11,311 nucleotides of DNA from Candidatus Phaeomarinibacter sp. (lineage in GTDB: Bacteria; Pseudomonadota; Alphaproteobacteria; CGMCC-115125): the NCBI GenBank assembly GCA_028279995.1, contig JANQMQ010000259.1:1-11311 (forward strand), in the 5' to 3' direction. Shown piece by piece: positions 1 through 7,408 of the stretch. How positions within the stretch are numbered: the stretch's first letter is position 1; every line of letters starts with the position of its first letter. A model generated the notes under the pieces. That model was not told where the DNA came from. It did not search any database and saw only the letters and a program-made list of their open reading frames with translations. Made by a program: the position numbers and the translations under genes.

Positions 1-320
1 ACCCTTACTTCAGCCGGGAAGGACAGGACATCCGCCTGGCCCTCCCGATTTCCATCGCTGAGGCCGTCGAGGGGGCCAAAGTCCAGGTTCCGACGGTTAC
101 CGGGCGGGTATGGGTGACAATTCCAGCGGGCTCGAACTCGGGAACCGTGCTGCGGCTGGCCGGAAAAGGCCTTGATTCTCCAAAAGGTGACCCGGGACAT
201 CAGCTAATCGAGCTGATTGTAATGCTTCCCGACACTCCTGACGCTGATCTGACCGACTTTGTACGCCGCTGGCCGGCGGCCAAATCCCAGGACCCAAGGG
301 CTGCATTCGGGCTGAATTAG
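1..320 (+). CDS. DnaJ-family (J-domain) co-chaperone, C-terminal part, 5' end outside the window
   Basis: The open frame enters from the left edge (first full codon at 3) and gives 105 residues before a TAG stop. The visible part is the second substrate-binding beta-sandwich of DnaJ/CbpA proteins. It has QDIRLALPISIAEAVEGAKV near residues 8-27, the strand pair VPTVTGRV then VTIPAGSNSGTVLRLAGKGL at about 29-57, and the closing DPGHQLIELIVMLP. Family knowledge: these proteins hand substrates to Hsp70 (DnaK) and stimulate its ATPase in the cytoplasm through an N-terminal J domain, which is not visible here. I therefore cannot tell classical DnaJ (with a zinc-finger region) from the CbpA type that lacks it. 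The protein ends soon after the second beta domain with a short FVRRWP tail, which I would expect of a CbpA-like member. It lies directly upstream of fabI, separated by a hairpin-bearing gap, so it probably forms its own transcription unit. Confidence 0.9.
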   Translation, partial: PYFSREGQDIRLALPISIAEAVEGAKVQVPTVTGRVWVTIPAGSNSGTVLRLAGKGLDSPKGDPGHQLIELIVMLPDTPDADLTDFVRRWPAAKSQDPRAAFGLN

Positions 321-333
321 GCGCGCCACCCGG

Positions 334-369
334 TCAAATCGCCCCCAGGTCACTGCTCGGGCGGTTTGA
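334..369 (+). terminator. 11-bp inverted repeat in the gap after the DnaJ-family gene (possible terminator or leader hairpin)
   Basis: TCAAATCGCCC (334-344) can pair with GGGCGGTTTGA (359-369). All 11 positions pair in RNA, one of them as a G-U wobble, around a 14-nt loop. It begins 13 nt after the DnaJ-family stop. There is no T-run after it, so it is not a canonical intrinsic terminator. It could protect the 3' end of the upstream transcript, terminate with Rho, or act as a leader structure for fabI. The repeat is seen directly; the role is inferred. Confidence 0.45.
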
Positions 370-513
370 ACGCCATATTTGCTTACATTCCGTGATTTGC
401 TTGTGCTGGCCAGTCCTTTCCGGATCGGCTATGGCATTGGAACAATTTATACAAATGGCGCGTTTCCGGGATTTTCCCAGAATGCGGACAAGAGCAAAAA
501 AGACGAGGTCTAG
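370..513 (+). promoter_or_regulatory. fabI upstream region
   Basis: This is the rest of the 193-nt gap between the DnaJ-family gene and fabI; I see no coding potential in it. It is more AT-rich than its surroundings around 441-460, with a TATACA hexamer at 448-453 that could be a -10 element, but no convincing -35 at the right distance. A GAGG at 505-508, five bases before the ATG at 514, is the likely ribosome binding site of fabI. The promoter call is weak and rests on position and composition. Confidence 0.3.
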
Positions 514-1323
514 ATGAGCGGGACGGGGCTGATGGCGGGAAAACGCGGCCTGATTATGGGGGTCGCCAATGACCGCTCGATCGCATGGGGCATTGCAAAG
601 GCAGCCGCGGATGCAGGGGCCGAGCTCGCATTTACCTATCAGGGAGAAGCCCTGAAGAAACGGGTAGACCCGCTGGCAGAAAAAGCAGGCGCAAACCTGG
701 TCCTGCCCTGTGACGTCACCGATGCAGCCTCCATGGACCAGGTGTTTGCAACTCTGGAGAAGGAATGGGGCAAACTCGACTTTGTGGTTCACGCAATTGC
801 ATTTGCCGACAAGGAAGAGCTCAAAGGGCGGTACGTTGATACCAGTCTCGACAACTTTCTTATGAGCATGAACATCTCGTGCTACTCGTTCACGGCCATT
901 GCCCAGAGGGCGGAGAAGCTGATGACCGATGGCGGGTCCATGGTGACACTCACCTACTACGGTGCTGAAAAGGTCATGCCACACTACAACGTCATGGGCG
1001 TGGCCAAGGCAGCGCTGGAAGCAAGTGTGCGTTACATGGCAGAGGACCTTGGCAAGAAGGCCATTCGGGTCAATGCCATATCTGCCGGACCGATCAAGAC
1101 GCTTGCTGCCAGCGGGATCGGTGACTTCCGTTACATTCTAAAATGGAATGAGTACAACGCTCCCATGCGCCGTACGGTGACAATTGATGAAGTAGGCCAA
1201 TCCGCCCTGTACCTGCTTTCGGACATGGGGCGCGCCGTAACTGGCGAGGTCCATCATGTTGACGGCGGCTACCACGTTGTGGGGATGAAGGCGGAAGACG
1301 CGCCGGATATTTCCGTATCCTGA
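514..1323 (+). CDS. fabI: Enoyl-[acyl-carrier-protein] reductase (NADH), FabI
   Basis: FabI carries out the last reduction in each round of type II fatty-acid elongation, turning trans-2-enoyl-ACP into acyl-ACP with NAD(P)H in the cytoplasm. The 269-residue protein is a full-length short-chain dehydrogenase of the FabI branch. The nucleotide-binding start is [17 protein letters not shown] (12-28), a CDV motif lies at 66-68, and the FabI-type active site is Tyr148, Tyr158 and Lys165 in YNVMGVAK (Y-x6-K spacing). [16 protein letters not shown] follows at 187-202 and HVDGGYH ends the core near 248-254. Tyr148/158 and Lys165 align with E. coli Tyr146/156 and Lys163. Ala96 stands where E. coli has Gly93. 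GAGG five bases upstream supports the ATG at 514; a second Met at residue 7 is a less likely start. aroC follows after 37 nt on the same strand, so co-transcription is likely. Confidence 0.96.
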   Translation: MSGTGLMAGKRGLIMGVANDRSIAWGIAKAAADAGAELAFTYQGEALKKRVDPLAEKAGANLVLPCDVTDAASMDQVFATLEKEWGKLDFVVHAIAFADKEELKGRYVDTSLDNFLMSMNISCYSFTAIAQRAEKLMTDGGSMVTLTYYGAEKVMPHYNVMGVAKAALEASVRYMAEDLGKKAIRVNAISAGPIKTLAASGIGDFRYILKWNEYNAPMRRTVTIDEVGQSALYLLSDMGRAVTGEVHHVDGGYHVVGMKAEDAPDISVS

Positions 1324-1360
1324 CCATCCAACACGGCCCTATTCAGACGGCCAGACAATC

Positions 1361-2488
1361 ATGAGTCACAACACATTCGGACATCTGTTTCGCGTTACTA
1401 CCTGGGGGGAGTCCCACGGGCCTGCTTTGGGATGCGTTGTCGATGGATGCCCTCCAGGCATTCCACTGAACGAAGATGACATCCAAGTGTGGATGGAAAA
1501 ACGCAAGCCGGGTCAGAACAAGTACACAACGCAACGGCGTGAACCGGATCAGGTGCGCATCCTGTCAGGTGTTTTTCCAGATGCCGACGGTGTTCAGGTG
1601 ACAACCGGCACCCCGATCAGCCTTATGATCGAGAATGTTGACCAGCGGTCGAAAGACTATGGTGACATCAAGGACAAGTTCCGTCCGGGCCATGCGGACT
1701 ATGCCTACTACGCAAAGTACGGAATCCGAGATTATCGCGGCGGCGGACGGCAATCAGCCCGCGAGACGGCCGCGCGCGTGGCCGCCGGCGCCATCGCCCG
1801 CAAAGTCCTCGAAAGCGTTTTGGGGAACGTGGTTGTCCGCGGAGCGCTGGTGCAGATGGGGCCTCACAAGGTGCCCAAATCGCGCACCAAATGGAACTGG
1901 GATATCATCAATGACAACCCGTTCTGGTGCCCGCACGCCGAGACTGCGGATAAATGGGCCACCTACCTTGATGGCATTCGAAAGCAAGGGTCGTCCTGCG
2001 GCGCGGTAATTGAAGTGCAGGCGTCCGGCATACCGGCGGGCCTCGGCGCGCCGATCTATGGCAAGGTTGATGCCGAGCTGGCAGGCGCGCTGATGAGCAT
2101 CAATGCCGTCAAAGGCGTTGAGATTGGCGACGGCATGGAGGCAGCAAAGCTGACTGGCGAGAAGAACGCGGACCAGATGCGGATGAAGAACGGGAAACCG
2201 ATTTTCACGTCAAACCATGCCGGAGGTGTTCAGGGCGGCATTTCTACCGGTCAGGACATCATTGCCCGTTTTGCCGTGAAGCCGACTTCTTCAATCCTGA
2301 CGCCGCGTGACACCGTGGATTTGTCCGGTGGTGAGACTGATATCGTGACCAAGGGTCGGCATGATCCATGTGTGGGCATTCGGGCAGTCCCTGTTGGTGA
2401 AGCAATGATGGGCTGTGTTCTGGCTGACCAATTGTTGCGCCATCGAGCACAGACCGGACGCCATGATGGGCTTCCGCTCGGAGACTAA
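1361..2488 (+). CDS. aroC: Chorismate synthase
   Basis: AroC makes chorismate from 5-enolpyruvylshikimate-3-phosphate by trans-elimination of phosphate and needs reduced FMN. It is the last shikimate step and feeds aromatic amino acids, folate and quinones. All three family signatures are present: [16 protein letters not shown] (16-31), [17 protein letters not shown] (127-143) and [17 protein letters not shown] (333-349). The two conserved histidines are His19 and His111 (in FRPGHADY), and RRGGGR-like flavin-site sequence appears as DYRGGGRQS. At 375 residues it is slightly longer than E. coli AroC (361), with the extra length mostly at the C-terminus. The start is the first ATG of the frame and gives the standard N-terminus ([17 protein letters not shown]), but no strong Shine-Dalgarno precedes it, which would fit translation following fabI. 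Pairing of fabI and aroC looks like housekeeping gene packing rather than a shared pathway. Confidence 0.97.
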   Translation: MSHNTFGHLFRVTTWGESHGPALGCVVDGCPPGIPLNEDDIQVWMEKRKPGQNKYTTQRREPDQVRILSGVFPDADGVQVTTGTPISLMIENVDQRSKDYGDIKDKFRPGHADYAYYAKYGIRDYRGGGRQSARETAARVAAGAIARKVLESVLGNVVVRGALVQMGPHKVPKSRTKWNWDIINDNPFWCPHAETADKWATYLDGIRKQGSSCGAVIEVQASGIPAGLGAPIYGKVDAELAGALMSINAVKGVEIGDGMEAAKLTGEKNADQMRMKNGKPIFTSNHAGGVQGGISTGQDIIARFAVKPTSSILTPRDTVDLSGGETDIVTKGRHDPCVGIRAVPVGEAMMGCVLADQLLRHRAQTGRHDGLPLGD

Positions 2489-2521
2489 CAGGAACAGTGA
2501 TAGCCACAGAGGACACCGGCC

Positions 2522-3073
2522 ATGAGCGGGTCTGACCCCTTCGAGGAAAATGCACCACCACCCGCCGCCCTCGCGACCACATATCAGCGACAAGCCGGTG
2601 AAATGATGGTCTATGGCGGCACCTTTTTCGGCCTGTTCTTTCTGCTCGGAGGGTTTATGTCCGGTACGTGGGGGCTGTTTGCCTTGTCAGCGGCCATGCT
2701 GGGGGCAGCCTTCTATTTCTACCCGATGATCCGCACCGAACGTGCGCAACTGCGTGTGGAATCCAAGGGATTCTACCTCGATGGGCTGGGCTGGTTGCCC
2801 TGGACAGCCATCCGTGATTTCCGGCTTTACGACCGTTCTGTACGGACGATCCGCAATGCGCACCTTGAGTTGCATCTTGCTGCACCCGCCGCCGATATCC
2901 TGATGCCGGAAGACCGGCCAGATTCCGTTCGGACCATGATGGCAACGGTCTGGTCGTTGAAAAAGGGTGCTGATGGCGTGGCGAATTCAAAAGTTGTTAT
3001 CAAGCTGGAACCACTGCATGCATCACCGGAAGAAATTCTGGCTGCCATGCGCCGCTACCTTCCCGGGACTTAA
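2522..3073 (+). CDS. Small membrane protein with a PH-like cytoplasmic domain, function unknown
   Basis: I do not recognise a named family for this 183-residue protein. The N-terminus is short and proline-rich (to about 27). Two hydrophobic helices follow at about 28-46 and 49-70, forming a hairpin in the inner membrane. The remaining residues are soluble, and LRVESKGFYLDGLGWLPWTAIRDFRLYD (77-104) alternates in the way seen in bacterial PH-like domains that follow a two-helix membrane anchor. The C-terminus (SPEEILAAMRRYLP, 168-181) is likely a helix. AGAGG-type sequence at 2508-2512, nine bases upstream, supports the ATG at 2522. It begins 33 nt after aroC and is probably the last gene of that run; the next gene is convergent with a 6-nt gap. 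PH-like is a guess from sequence pattern only. No catalytic motif is visible. Confidence 0.75.
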   Translation: MSGSDPFEENAPPPAALATTYQRQAGEMMVYGGTFFGLFFLLGGFMSGTWGLFALSAAMLGAAFYFYPMIRTERAQLRVESKGFYLDGLGWLPWTAIRDFRLYDRSVRTIRNAHLELHLAAPAADILMPEDRPDSVRTMMATVWSLKKGADGVANSKVVIKLEPLHASPEEILAAMRRYLPGT

Positions 3074-3079
3074 TTGGCC

Positions 3080-4147
3080 TTATGCCTTCTCGAACACCAT
3101 GACCTTTGACAGAAAAGCTGGTGTTTCACTCTTCTGCGGCAGTCCCGCTTTGCCAAAGAGCCTGGAAAAGTCCTCCGTGGTGTAGGTACTGAAATAGGGC
3201 TCGTGGAAAGCCCACGGAAAGAAATCCAGCAGCCGGTCCAGTGATGCCTTGTCGCCCTTCTGCAATGCGTCCGTGAAAATCAACTGCCCTCCTGGCTTCA
3301 GGACCCGTGCAATCTCTTCTGCAACCACACGCCGCACCTTTGGCGGAAGCTCGTGAAAGAGGTAGACGCACGTCACCACGTCTTGACTTGCGTCAGCGAC
3401 TGGCAGGCGCTCGGCGTTCGCATTTACATAAGACACATTTCGCCATCGGCTCAATGTCCGCCGTGCTTTCGCAAGGTAATTTGGTGAAAGGTCAATTGCT
3501 GTGAGATTGAGGCGAGGATAGTTGTCGCAAACGAATGTCAAGAACCGCCCTGTTCCACAGGCGATATCCAGCACGTTGGCCTGTCGCTGGTCGCGGTCTT
3601 TCAGGGCCTCTGCCAACGGAACCAGTGCTTGCCGACGCATCGCGTCAGCCGTGCCCGTAAATAGGACTTCGACCTGAGTATCGTAAATCTCCGCAGAGGC
3701 ATCGTCGAGCCAGCCGCCGGTCTGATAGTGAAAGTTCTGAAGGTAGTAGCGAGGGAACCGGCTGCGGCGCTCTTCGTTCAGCACCTCGGAATGATCGCGT
3801 GCGCGGCGCCGGCCATCTACCTTGGGAACATCAGCCAGATAGGCCTGTGCCTTGCGGATCCCCTTGAACGGTTTTGGTGCCATGTCATGCGGCGCGGCGT
3901 ATACCCCGTTCTTGACGTTGCGCCAGTCAGCAGCAAACAGATCGGCAACTGCCTTTAGAAGTTGGCGACGATTCGGCGCCTTGGCTGATGACGTCAGGGG
4001 CCTGCTTGTTTCGTCGCGCAGCGGACCAACCATACGCCGGGTGACGATAGACTGCCCCAGATACCAAGCAACCCGCACGCCTTGGCTCAGGCCGTAGGCC
4101 ATCCCCAGTGTCGGTCTGGATGCGGATCGTGAACCGGTTTCACTCAT
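3080..4147 (-). CDS. Class I SAM-dependent methyltransferase, substrate unknown
   Basis: This is a 355-residue protein with a Rossmann-type methyltransferase domain in its C-terminal half. Motif I is VLDIACGTG (192-200), the ribose-binding acidic residue is Asp219 in AIDLSP, the post-motif region is AERLPVADASQDVVTCVYLFHELP (245-268) and RVLKPGGQLIFTDA (281-294) is the usual later motif. The order and wording resemble the UbiE/Methyltransf_11 type that acts on small molecules or lipids. The first 190 residues are less common: a basic region, then NFHYQTGGWLDDASAEIYDTQVEVLFTGTADAMRR (138-172), a block I associate with a conserved proteobacterial family of unknown target. No Shine-Dalgarno is evident before the ATG at 4147, but it lies only 9 nt after the rlmD-type stop, so reinitiation by the same ribosomes is plausible. 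It is the last gene of the minus-strand operon and meets the + strand membrane-protein gene tail to tail. Confidence 0.85.
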   Translation of the reverse strand: MSETGSRSASRPTLGMAYGLSQGVRVAWYLGQSIVTRRMVGPLRDETSRPLTSSAKAPNRRQLLKAVADLFAADWRNVKNGVYAAPHDMAPKPFKGIRKAQAYLADVPKVDGRRRARDHSEVLNEERRSRFPRYYLQNFHYQTGGWLDDASAEIYDTQVEVLFTGTADAMRRQALVPLAEALKDRDQRQANVLDIACGTGRFLTFVCDNYPRLNLTAIDLSPNYLAKARRTLSRWRNVSYVNANAERLPVADASQDVVTCVYLFHELPPKVRRVVAEEIARVLKPGGQLIFTDALQKGDKASLDRLLDFFPWAFHEPYFSTYTTEDFSRLFGKAGLPQKSETPAFLSKVMVFEKA

Positions 4148-4156
4148 TTGCGTAGT

Positions 4157-5407
4157 CTATGCCCGTTCGAAAATTGCCACCACTTCTACATGGGCTGACC
4201 AGCGGAACTGATCAACCGGCGTTGCAGGGCCTATTGTGTAGCCGCCATCGATCAGGATGCGGGCATCACGGGCGAATGTTGCAGGGTTGCAGGAGATTGA
4301 TGCCACAAGCGGAACTTTTGACTTGGCCAGTTGCTCCGCCTGCGCCTGGCCACCAGCACGCGGTGGATCAAGAACCGCCATGTCATACCCTTTCAGATCC
4401 TGGGCAAAAACAGGACGGCGGAAGAGATCACGCCTTTGCGCGACAATCGGCTTCAGGCCTTGCAAATTCCGTGTTGCCTGGTCCAGAGCGGCAATCGCGG
4501 CCGCATCACTGTCAAAGGCATCAACCTTGGCTAATCTCGCCAATGGCAGGGCGAAAGCACCGCAACCGGAAAACAGATCAGCAATGCGCCTGAGGCGTTT
4601 GCGTTTACAGGCCGCGTCGACAATGAACTGACGCAGGATTGCTTCTGCCTGTTCCACCGCCTGCAGGAAAGCACCTGCTGGAGGTACACAGGCCAGACCG
4701 TCAAACTCAACAACGGGGGAACGCCACTCAGCGACTTGTTCACTGTTCCAGGTCAGACGCGCCAGGCCAGCCTTTTGTGCTGCATGGGAGAGCTTTGAAA
4801 GCAATTGACCACTGACGGCTTTCCCGGGCATCTCGACCGCAACATCAAGACCGGTTTTGGTGGCTGTAACGGCGACCCTGGCTTCCCCGCGCCTTGTAAG
4901 GCCATCCTCCAACATGCCGGCGATGGCCGGGAGCGCCTGGATAATCGCCGGGTCCAGTATCTCACACTCGGTCACATCAACAATGTGGGTCGACGCCTTT
5001 TCATGAAAGCCGATGATGACACCGGCCCCGCTTCTCCTCGCCGCAAAAGTGGCGCGGCGGCGGGAGCGAGATGGTGATGTAACGGTCGGTGCAACGTCAG
5101 TATCAATGCCGCGATGTGACAGCGCCGCAATGACCTGGTCACGCTTCCAGCCGGCGACAAAACCATCATCCATGTGTTGAAGCGCGCAGCCGCCGCATTG
5201 GGATGACTTTGGACATGGTGGCATAACGCGATGGGGCGAGTTGTCATGGACCGCTACGATACGGGCCCTTGGCCCATCCATATTGAGTGTGACGACGTCA
5301 CCCGGAGCCCCGCCATCAACAAAAACCTGCTCGCCATCAACATTGGCAATCGCATCACCCTTGTGAGCGAGGCCGGTAAGTGTAACGCGCTCGAATGTCT
5401 CACCCAT
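4157..5407 (-). CDS. rlmD: TrmA/RumA-family RNA m5U methyltransferase, probably 23S rRNA U1939 (RlmD type)
   Basis: The enzyme uses SAM to put a methyl on C5 of a uridine in RNA; the RlmD branch modifies U1939 of 23S rRNA. From the ATG at 5407 the protein has 416 residues. An N-terminal TRAM-like domain (about 1-55; GLAHKGDAIA, VFVDGGAPGDVV) precedes four iron-sulphur cysteines, Cys65, Cys71, Cys74 (CPKSSQCGGC) and Cys148. FLQA (247-250) contributes to the SAM site, followed by motif I DLFSGCGAFALPLA (277-290), VLDPPRAG (345-352) and the nucleophile Cys373 in SISCNPATFARD. Glu408 in HVEVVA is the expected base. The frame stays open further upstream, but that stretch lies inside tlyA and looks non-homologous. 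A GTG at 5419, with GGAG ten bases before it, is an alternative start. The ATG overlaps the tlyA stop by 8 nt, so the two are probably translationally coupled. RlmD rather than RlmC or TrmA is inferred from the cluster and TRAM domain. Confidence 0.92.
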   Translation of the reverse strand: MGETFERVTLTGLAHKGDAIANVDGEQVFVDGGAPGDVVTLNMDGPRARIVAVHDNSPHRVMPPCPKSSQCGGCALQHMDDGFVAGWKRDQVIAALSHRGIDTDVAPTVTSPSRSRRRATFAARRSGAGVIIGFHEKASTHIVDVTECEILDPAIIQALPAIAGMLEDGLTRRGEARVAVTATKTGLDVAVEMPGKAVSGQLLSKLSHAAQKAGLARLTWNSEQVAEWRSPVVEFDGLACVPPAGAFLQAVEQAEAILRQFIVDAACKRKRLRRIADLFSGCGAFALPLARLAKVDAFDSDAAAIAALDQATRNLQGLKPIVAQRRDLFRRPVFAQDLKGYDMAVLDPPRAGGQAQAEQLAKSKVPLVASISCNPATFARDARILIDGGYTIGPATPVDQFRWSAHVEVVAIFERA

Positions 5408-6131
5408 CCTTGCGTGCACCCATGAGAAACTCCACGTTTCCACTTCCGCCGGTGATGGGGCTCTCGACACATCCGCTGACGGACCACCCCGGAATCGCTT
5501 CAACAGCTTTGCGCACAGTCTCAACAGATTCCTGGCGGGCAACTGCGTCCTTGACGATGCCGCCTTTTCCGATTGCCGCGCGCCCAACTTCGAATTGTGG
5601 CTTCACCAGCACAACGAGGCGAGCGGTTGATGCCGCGAAACCGCAGGCATGCGGGAGAACTTTCGTTGCCGAGATAAAGGATACATCACAGACGACAAGG
5701 TCTATCGGACGGTGAATCTGATCGGTAGTCAGGGTGCGCGCATCCTGCCCTTCGAGCGAGATCACACGTGGGTCCGACCTGAACTTAGGCGACAGCTGGT
5801 CACGACCTACGTCTACAGCGTAGACCCGGGCTGCACCACGCGTCAGAACAACATCGGTAAAGCCGCCGGTCGACGCACCTACATCGAGTACAATCTTGTC
5901 CTTTGATGGAATTCCGAACTGGTCCAGAGCGTGAGCAAGCTTCAATCCGGCACGTGATACATAGGGGACGGCCGGGTCTTCGAGCACGACTTCGGTGTCC
6001 GGCGCAAACTCCTGTGAGGGTTTGGCTGCTGCCACTCCCCGCACCAGGACCCTGCCAGCCCTTATCTCTGCCTGCGCACGGGCTCGTGAGGGGACAAGCC
6101 CGCGCTCGACAAGAAGCAGATCAAGCCTCAA
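5400..6131 (-). CDS. tlyA: TlyA-family rRNA (cytidine-2'-O)-methyltransferase
   Basis: TlyA adds 2'-O-methyl groups to rRNA cytidines; it was formerly annotated as hemolysin A. The 243-residue protein has an N-terminal S4 RNA-binding domain (RLDLLLVERGLVPSRARAQAEIRAGRVLV, 2-30) and an FtsJ/RrmJ-like methyltransferase domain with motif I LDVGASTGGFTD (82-93). The catalytic tetrad is complete: Lys64 (SRAGLKL), Asp149 (CDVSFIS), Lys177 (VKPQFE) and Glu234 (GNVEFL), matching K69, D154, K182 and E238 of Mycobacterium tuberculosis TlyA. It stops soon after GNVEFL and starts directly at the S4 domain, so it resembles the short type I form, known to modify 23S C1920 but not 16S C1409. Translation starts at TTG. 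GGAG lies 7 bases upstream, and no nearby in-frame ATG or GTG exists. xseB lies 60 nt upstream and rlmD overlaps its stop. Confidence 0.94.
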   Translation of the reverse strand: MRLDLLLVERGLVPSRARAQAEIRAGRVLVRGVAAAKPSQEFAPDTEVVLEDPAVPYVSRAGLKLAHALDQFGIPSKDKIVLDVGASTGGFTDVVLTRGAARVYAVDVGRDQLSPKFRSDPRVISLEGQDARTLTTDQIHRPIDLVVCDVSFISATKVLPHACGFAASTARLVVLVKPQFEVGRAAIGKGGIVKDAVARQESVETVRKAVEAIPGWSVSGCVESPITGGSGNVEFLMGARKDG

Positions 6132-6138
6132 GGATATT

Positions 6139-6142
6139 CTCC
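6139..6142 (-). promoter_or_regulatory. Ribosome binding site deciding the TTG start of tlyA
   Basis: On the minus strand GGAG (6142-6139) stands seven bases before TTG (6131-6129). Reading upstream in frame I find no ATG or GTG close by, and the next residues (RLDLLLVERG) are exactly the start of the S4 domain, so the TTG is the most likely start codon. Confidence 0.7.
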
Positions 6143-6157
6143 AAGTTCGGTAAGACC

Positions 6158-6192
6158 AGCGTGGGAGGTTGCCGCGGCGCAGTCGCCACGCT
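6158..6192 (-). repeat. 7-bp inverted repeat between xseB and tlyA
   Basis: AGCGTGG (6158-6164) and CCACGCT (6186-6192) are perfect 7-bp arms around a GC-rich 21-nt loop. They span most of the 60-nt gap and touch the last base of the xseB stop codon. No T-run follows on the minus strand, so this is not a standard terminator. It could stabilise or weakly attenuate the operon message; it could also be chance in GC-rich sequence. Confidence 0.3.
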
Positions 6193-6449
6193 TAGTCGAT
6201 ATCAAGATTGGCAGCAGCTGTGCCTTTGGCCGCACCGGAGGTACCAAGGGTGATCTTCTCAACCTTCATTTCCGCTTCACGCAGCTTTTCCTCGCAATGG
6301 GCTTTCAAAGCTGTGCCACGCTCATAGACCTTGATTGATTTTTCCAAGTCTACGTCGCCTGCCTCCAACTCACTGACAATGGTCTCGAGTTCCTGCAAAG
6401 CAGCCTCAAAAGTGAGTTTCTTGATGTCGGCGGGAGTTTTGTTAGCCAT
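6192..6449 (-). CDS. xseB: Exodeoxyribonuclease VII small subunit
   Basis: XseB is the small, helical subunit of exonuclease VII; several copies bind each XseA large subunit, which carries the nuclease activity against single-stranded DNA. The 85-residue protein matches the family closely: LTFEAALQELETIVSELEAGDVDLEKSIKVYERGTALKAHCEEKLREAEMKVEKI (12-66) is the two-helix core with the diagnostic LE-x-G-x-(V)-x-LE-x(3)-x-YE-x-G layout. The C-terminal 20 residues are Ala/Gly-rich and likely disordered. AGGA seven bases upstream supports the ATG at 6449. It follows the HDAC-like gene by 29 nt and precedes tlyA by 60 nt, all on the minus strand. The gene for the large subunit (xseA) is not in the window, as is usual. 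Confidence 0.95.
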   Translation of the reverse strand: MANKTPADIKKLTFEAALQELETIVSELEAGDVDLEKSIKVYERGTALKAHCEEKLREAEMKVEKITLGTSGAAKGTAAANLDID

Positions 6450-6478
6450 TTTGTTTCCTAGCGGAGCGGCCCACGGGG

Positions 6479-7408
6479 TTACGCAGCGATGAGAGCCTTC
6501 ACATGGGCGCGGGACGCGCTTGCGAGCGCCTCAAGATCATAGCCCCCTTCAAGTAGCGATATGACACGGCCACCGCAACTGCGTGCTGCAATTTCGCATA
6601 GTTCTGCAGTCACCCAAGCATAATCATCGTCTTCCAGTTCCATCTGGGCCAGCGGGTCACGCCGGTGACCGTCAAACCCTGCAGAGATGATAAGCAAGTC
6701 GGGATCAAAAGCGCTTAGTGCCGGAAAAATGCGGGCCCGGTAAATGTCACGAAACAGATCTCCATTGGCATGGGGTGGCAATGGGGCATTTATGATGTTG
6801 TTGGCAACGCCCGTTGTTTGCTCTGATCCTGTGCCTGGATAGAGCGGATGCTGGTGGGTTGATGCGTACAGCAGGGAGGCATGTGGCGCAAAGGCGGCCT
6901 CGGTGCCATTGCCGTGATGGACATCGAAGTCGACAACTGCAATCCGTGACAGGCCGTGCTCATGCTGGGCATGGCGCGCTGCAATTGCCGCATTGGAGAA
7001 GAAACAGAAGCCCATGGCCTGCTCCGGTTCCGCATGGTGGCCGGGCGGGCGGGTGGCGCAGAAGACGTTCTTTGTGCTGTCTCCCATCACCAGATCAACC
7101 GCCTGCACTGCAGCACCTGCGGACAGCAACGCGGCATCAAAGCTGCGAGAAGACATGACCGTATCGTCATCAATGAAGGCATATCCGGCTTCAGGCACTG
7201 CGGTCATGACTGATCTCACATGCGAAGCAGGGTGGACCCTCTCCAGTTGTTCCCCGGTGGCCGGAATTGCCTGATGACGCGCCAAAGCTTCAAAATCACT
7301 GCCAGACAGGGCGTCCAGTATGGTCCTGAGGCGCGCAGGACTCTCCGGGTGCCGGGCCGGAGGCTGATGGAGGGTGCAATCCTCATGTGTGATGAGCACA
7401 GTTCTCAT
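6479..7408 (-). CDS. Histone deacetylase superfamily (AcuC/HDAH-like) amidohydrolase
   Basis: This 309-residue protein is a zinc-dependent deacetylase-fold hydrolase. Key residues are all visible: the His pair His124-His125 in RPPGHHAE, zinc ligands Asp162 and His164 in VDFDVHHGNGT, zinc ligand Asp246 in SAGFDGHRRDP, and the transition-state tyrosine Tyr290 in EGGYDLEAL. It opens with a THEDC-type segment and RHPESPARL (19-27), as in bacterial class II-like members. In bacteria such enzymes act on acetylated small molecules (polyamines) or acetyl-lysine proteins (AcuC on acetyl-CoA synthetase); the real substrate here cannot be read from sequence. I chose the ATG at 7408, which gives the family-like N-terminus MRTVLITHEDC; a GTG at 7426 in the same frame would add six residues, and neither has a clean Shine-Dalgarno. 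It is the first gene of the five-gene minus-strand operon and diverges from the zntB-like gene, a placement next to xseB common in alphaproteobacteria. Confidence 0.92.
   Translation of the reverse strand: MRTVLITHEDCTLHQPPARHPESPARLRTILDALSGSDFEALARHQAIPATGEQLERVHPASHVRSVMTAVPEAGYAFIDDDTVMSSRSFDAALLSAGAAVQAVDLVMGDSTKNVFCATRPPGHHAEPEQAMGFCFFSNAAIAARHAQHEHGLSRIAVVDFDVHHGNGTEAAFAPHASLLYASTHQHPLYPGTGSEQTTGVANNIINAPLPPHANGDLFRDIYRARIFPALSAFDPDLLIISAGFDGHRRDPLAQMELEDDDYAWVTAELCEIAARSCGGRVISLLEGGYDLEALASASRAHVKALIAA

Noticed and set aside
334..984. 217-codon open frame on the minus strand over fabI
   Set aside because: It is antisense to a confident fabI, its translation has no recognisable family and many Cys/His/Pro residues typical of shadow frames.
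5408..5587. 60-residue N-terminal extension of the rlmD-type protein
   Set aside because: It lies fully inside tlyA in another frame, has no family similarity, and the TRAM-like domain begins right after the ATG at 5407.
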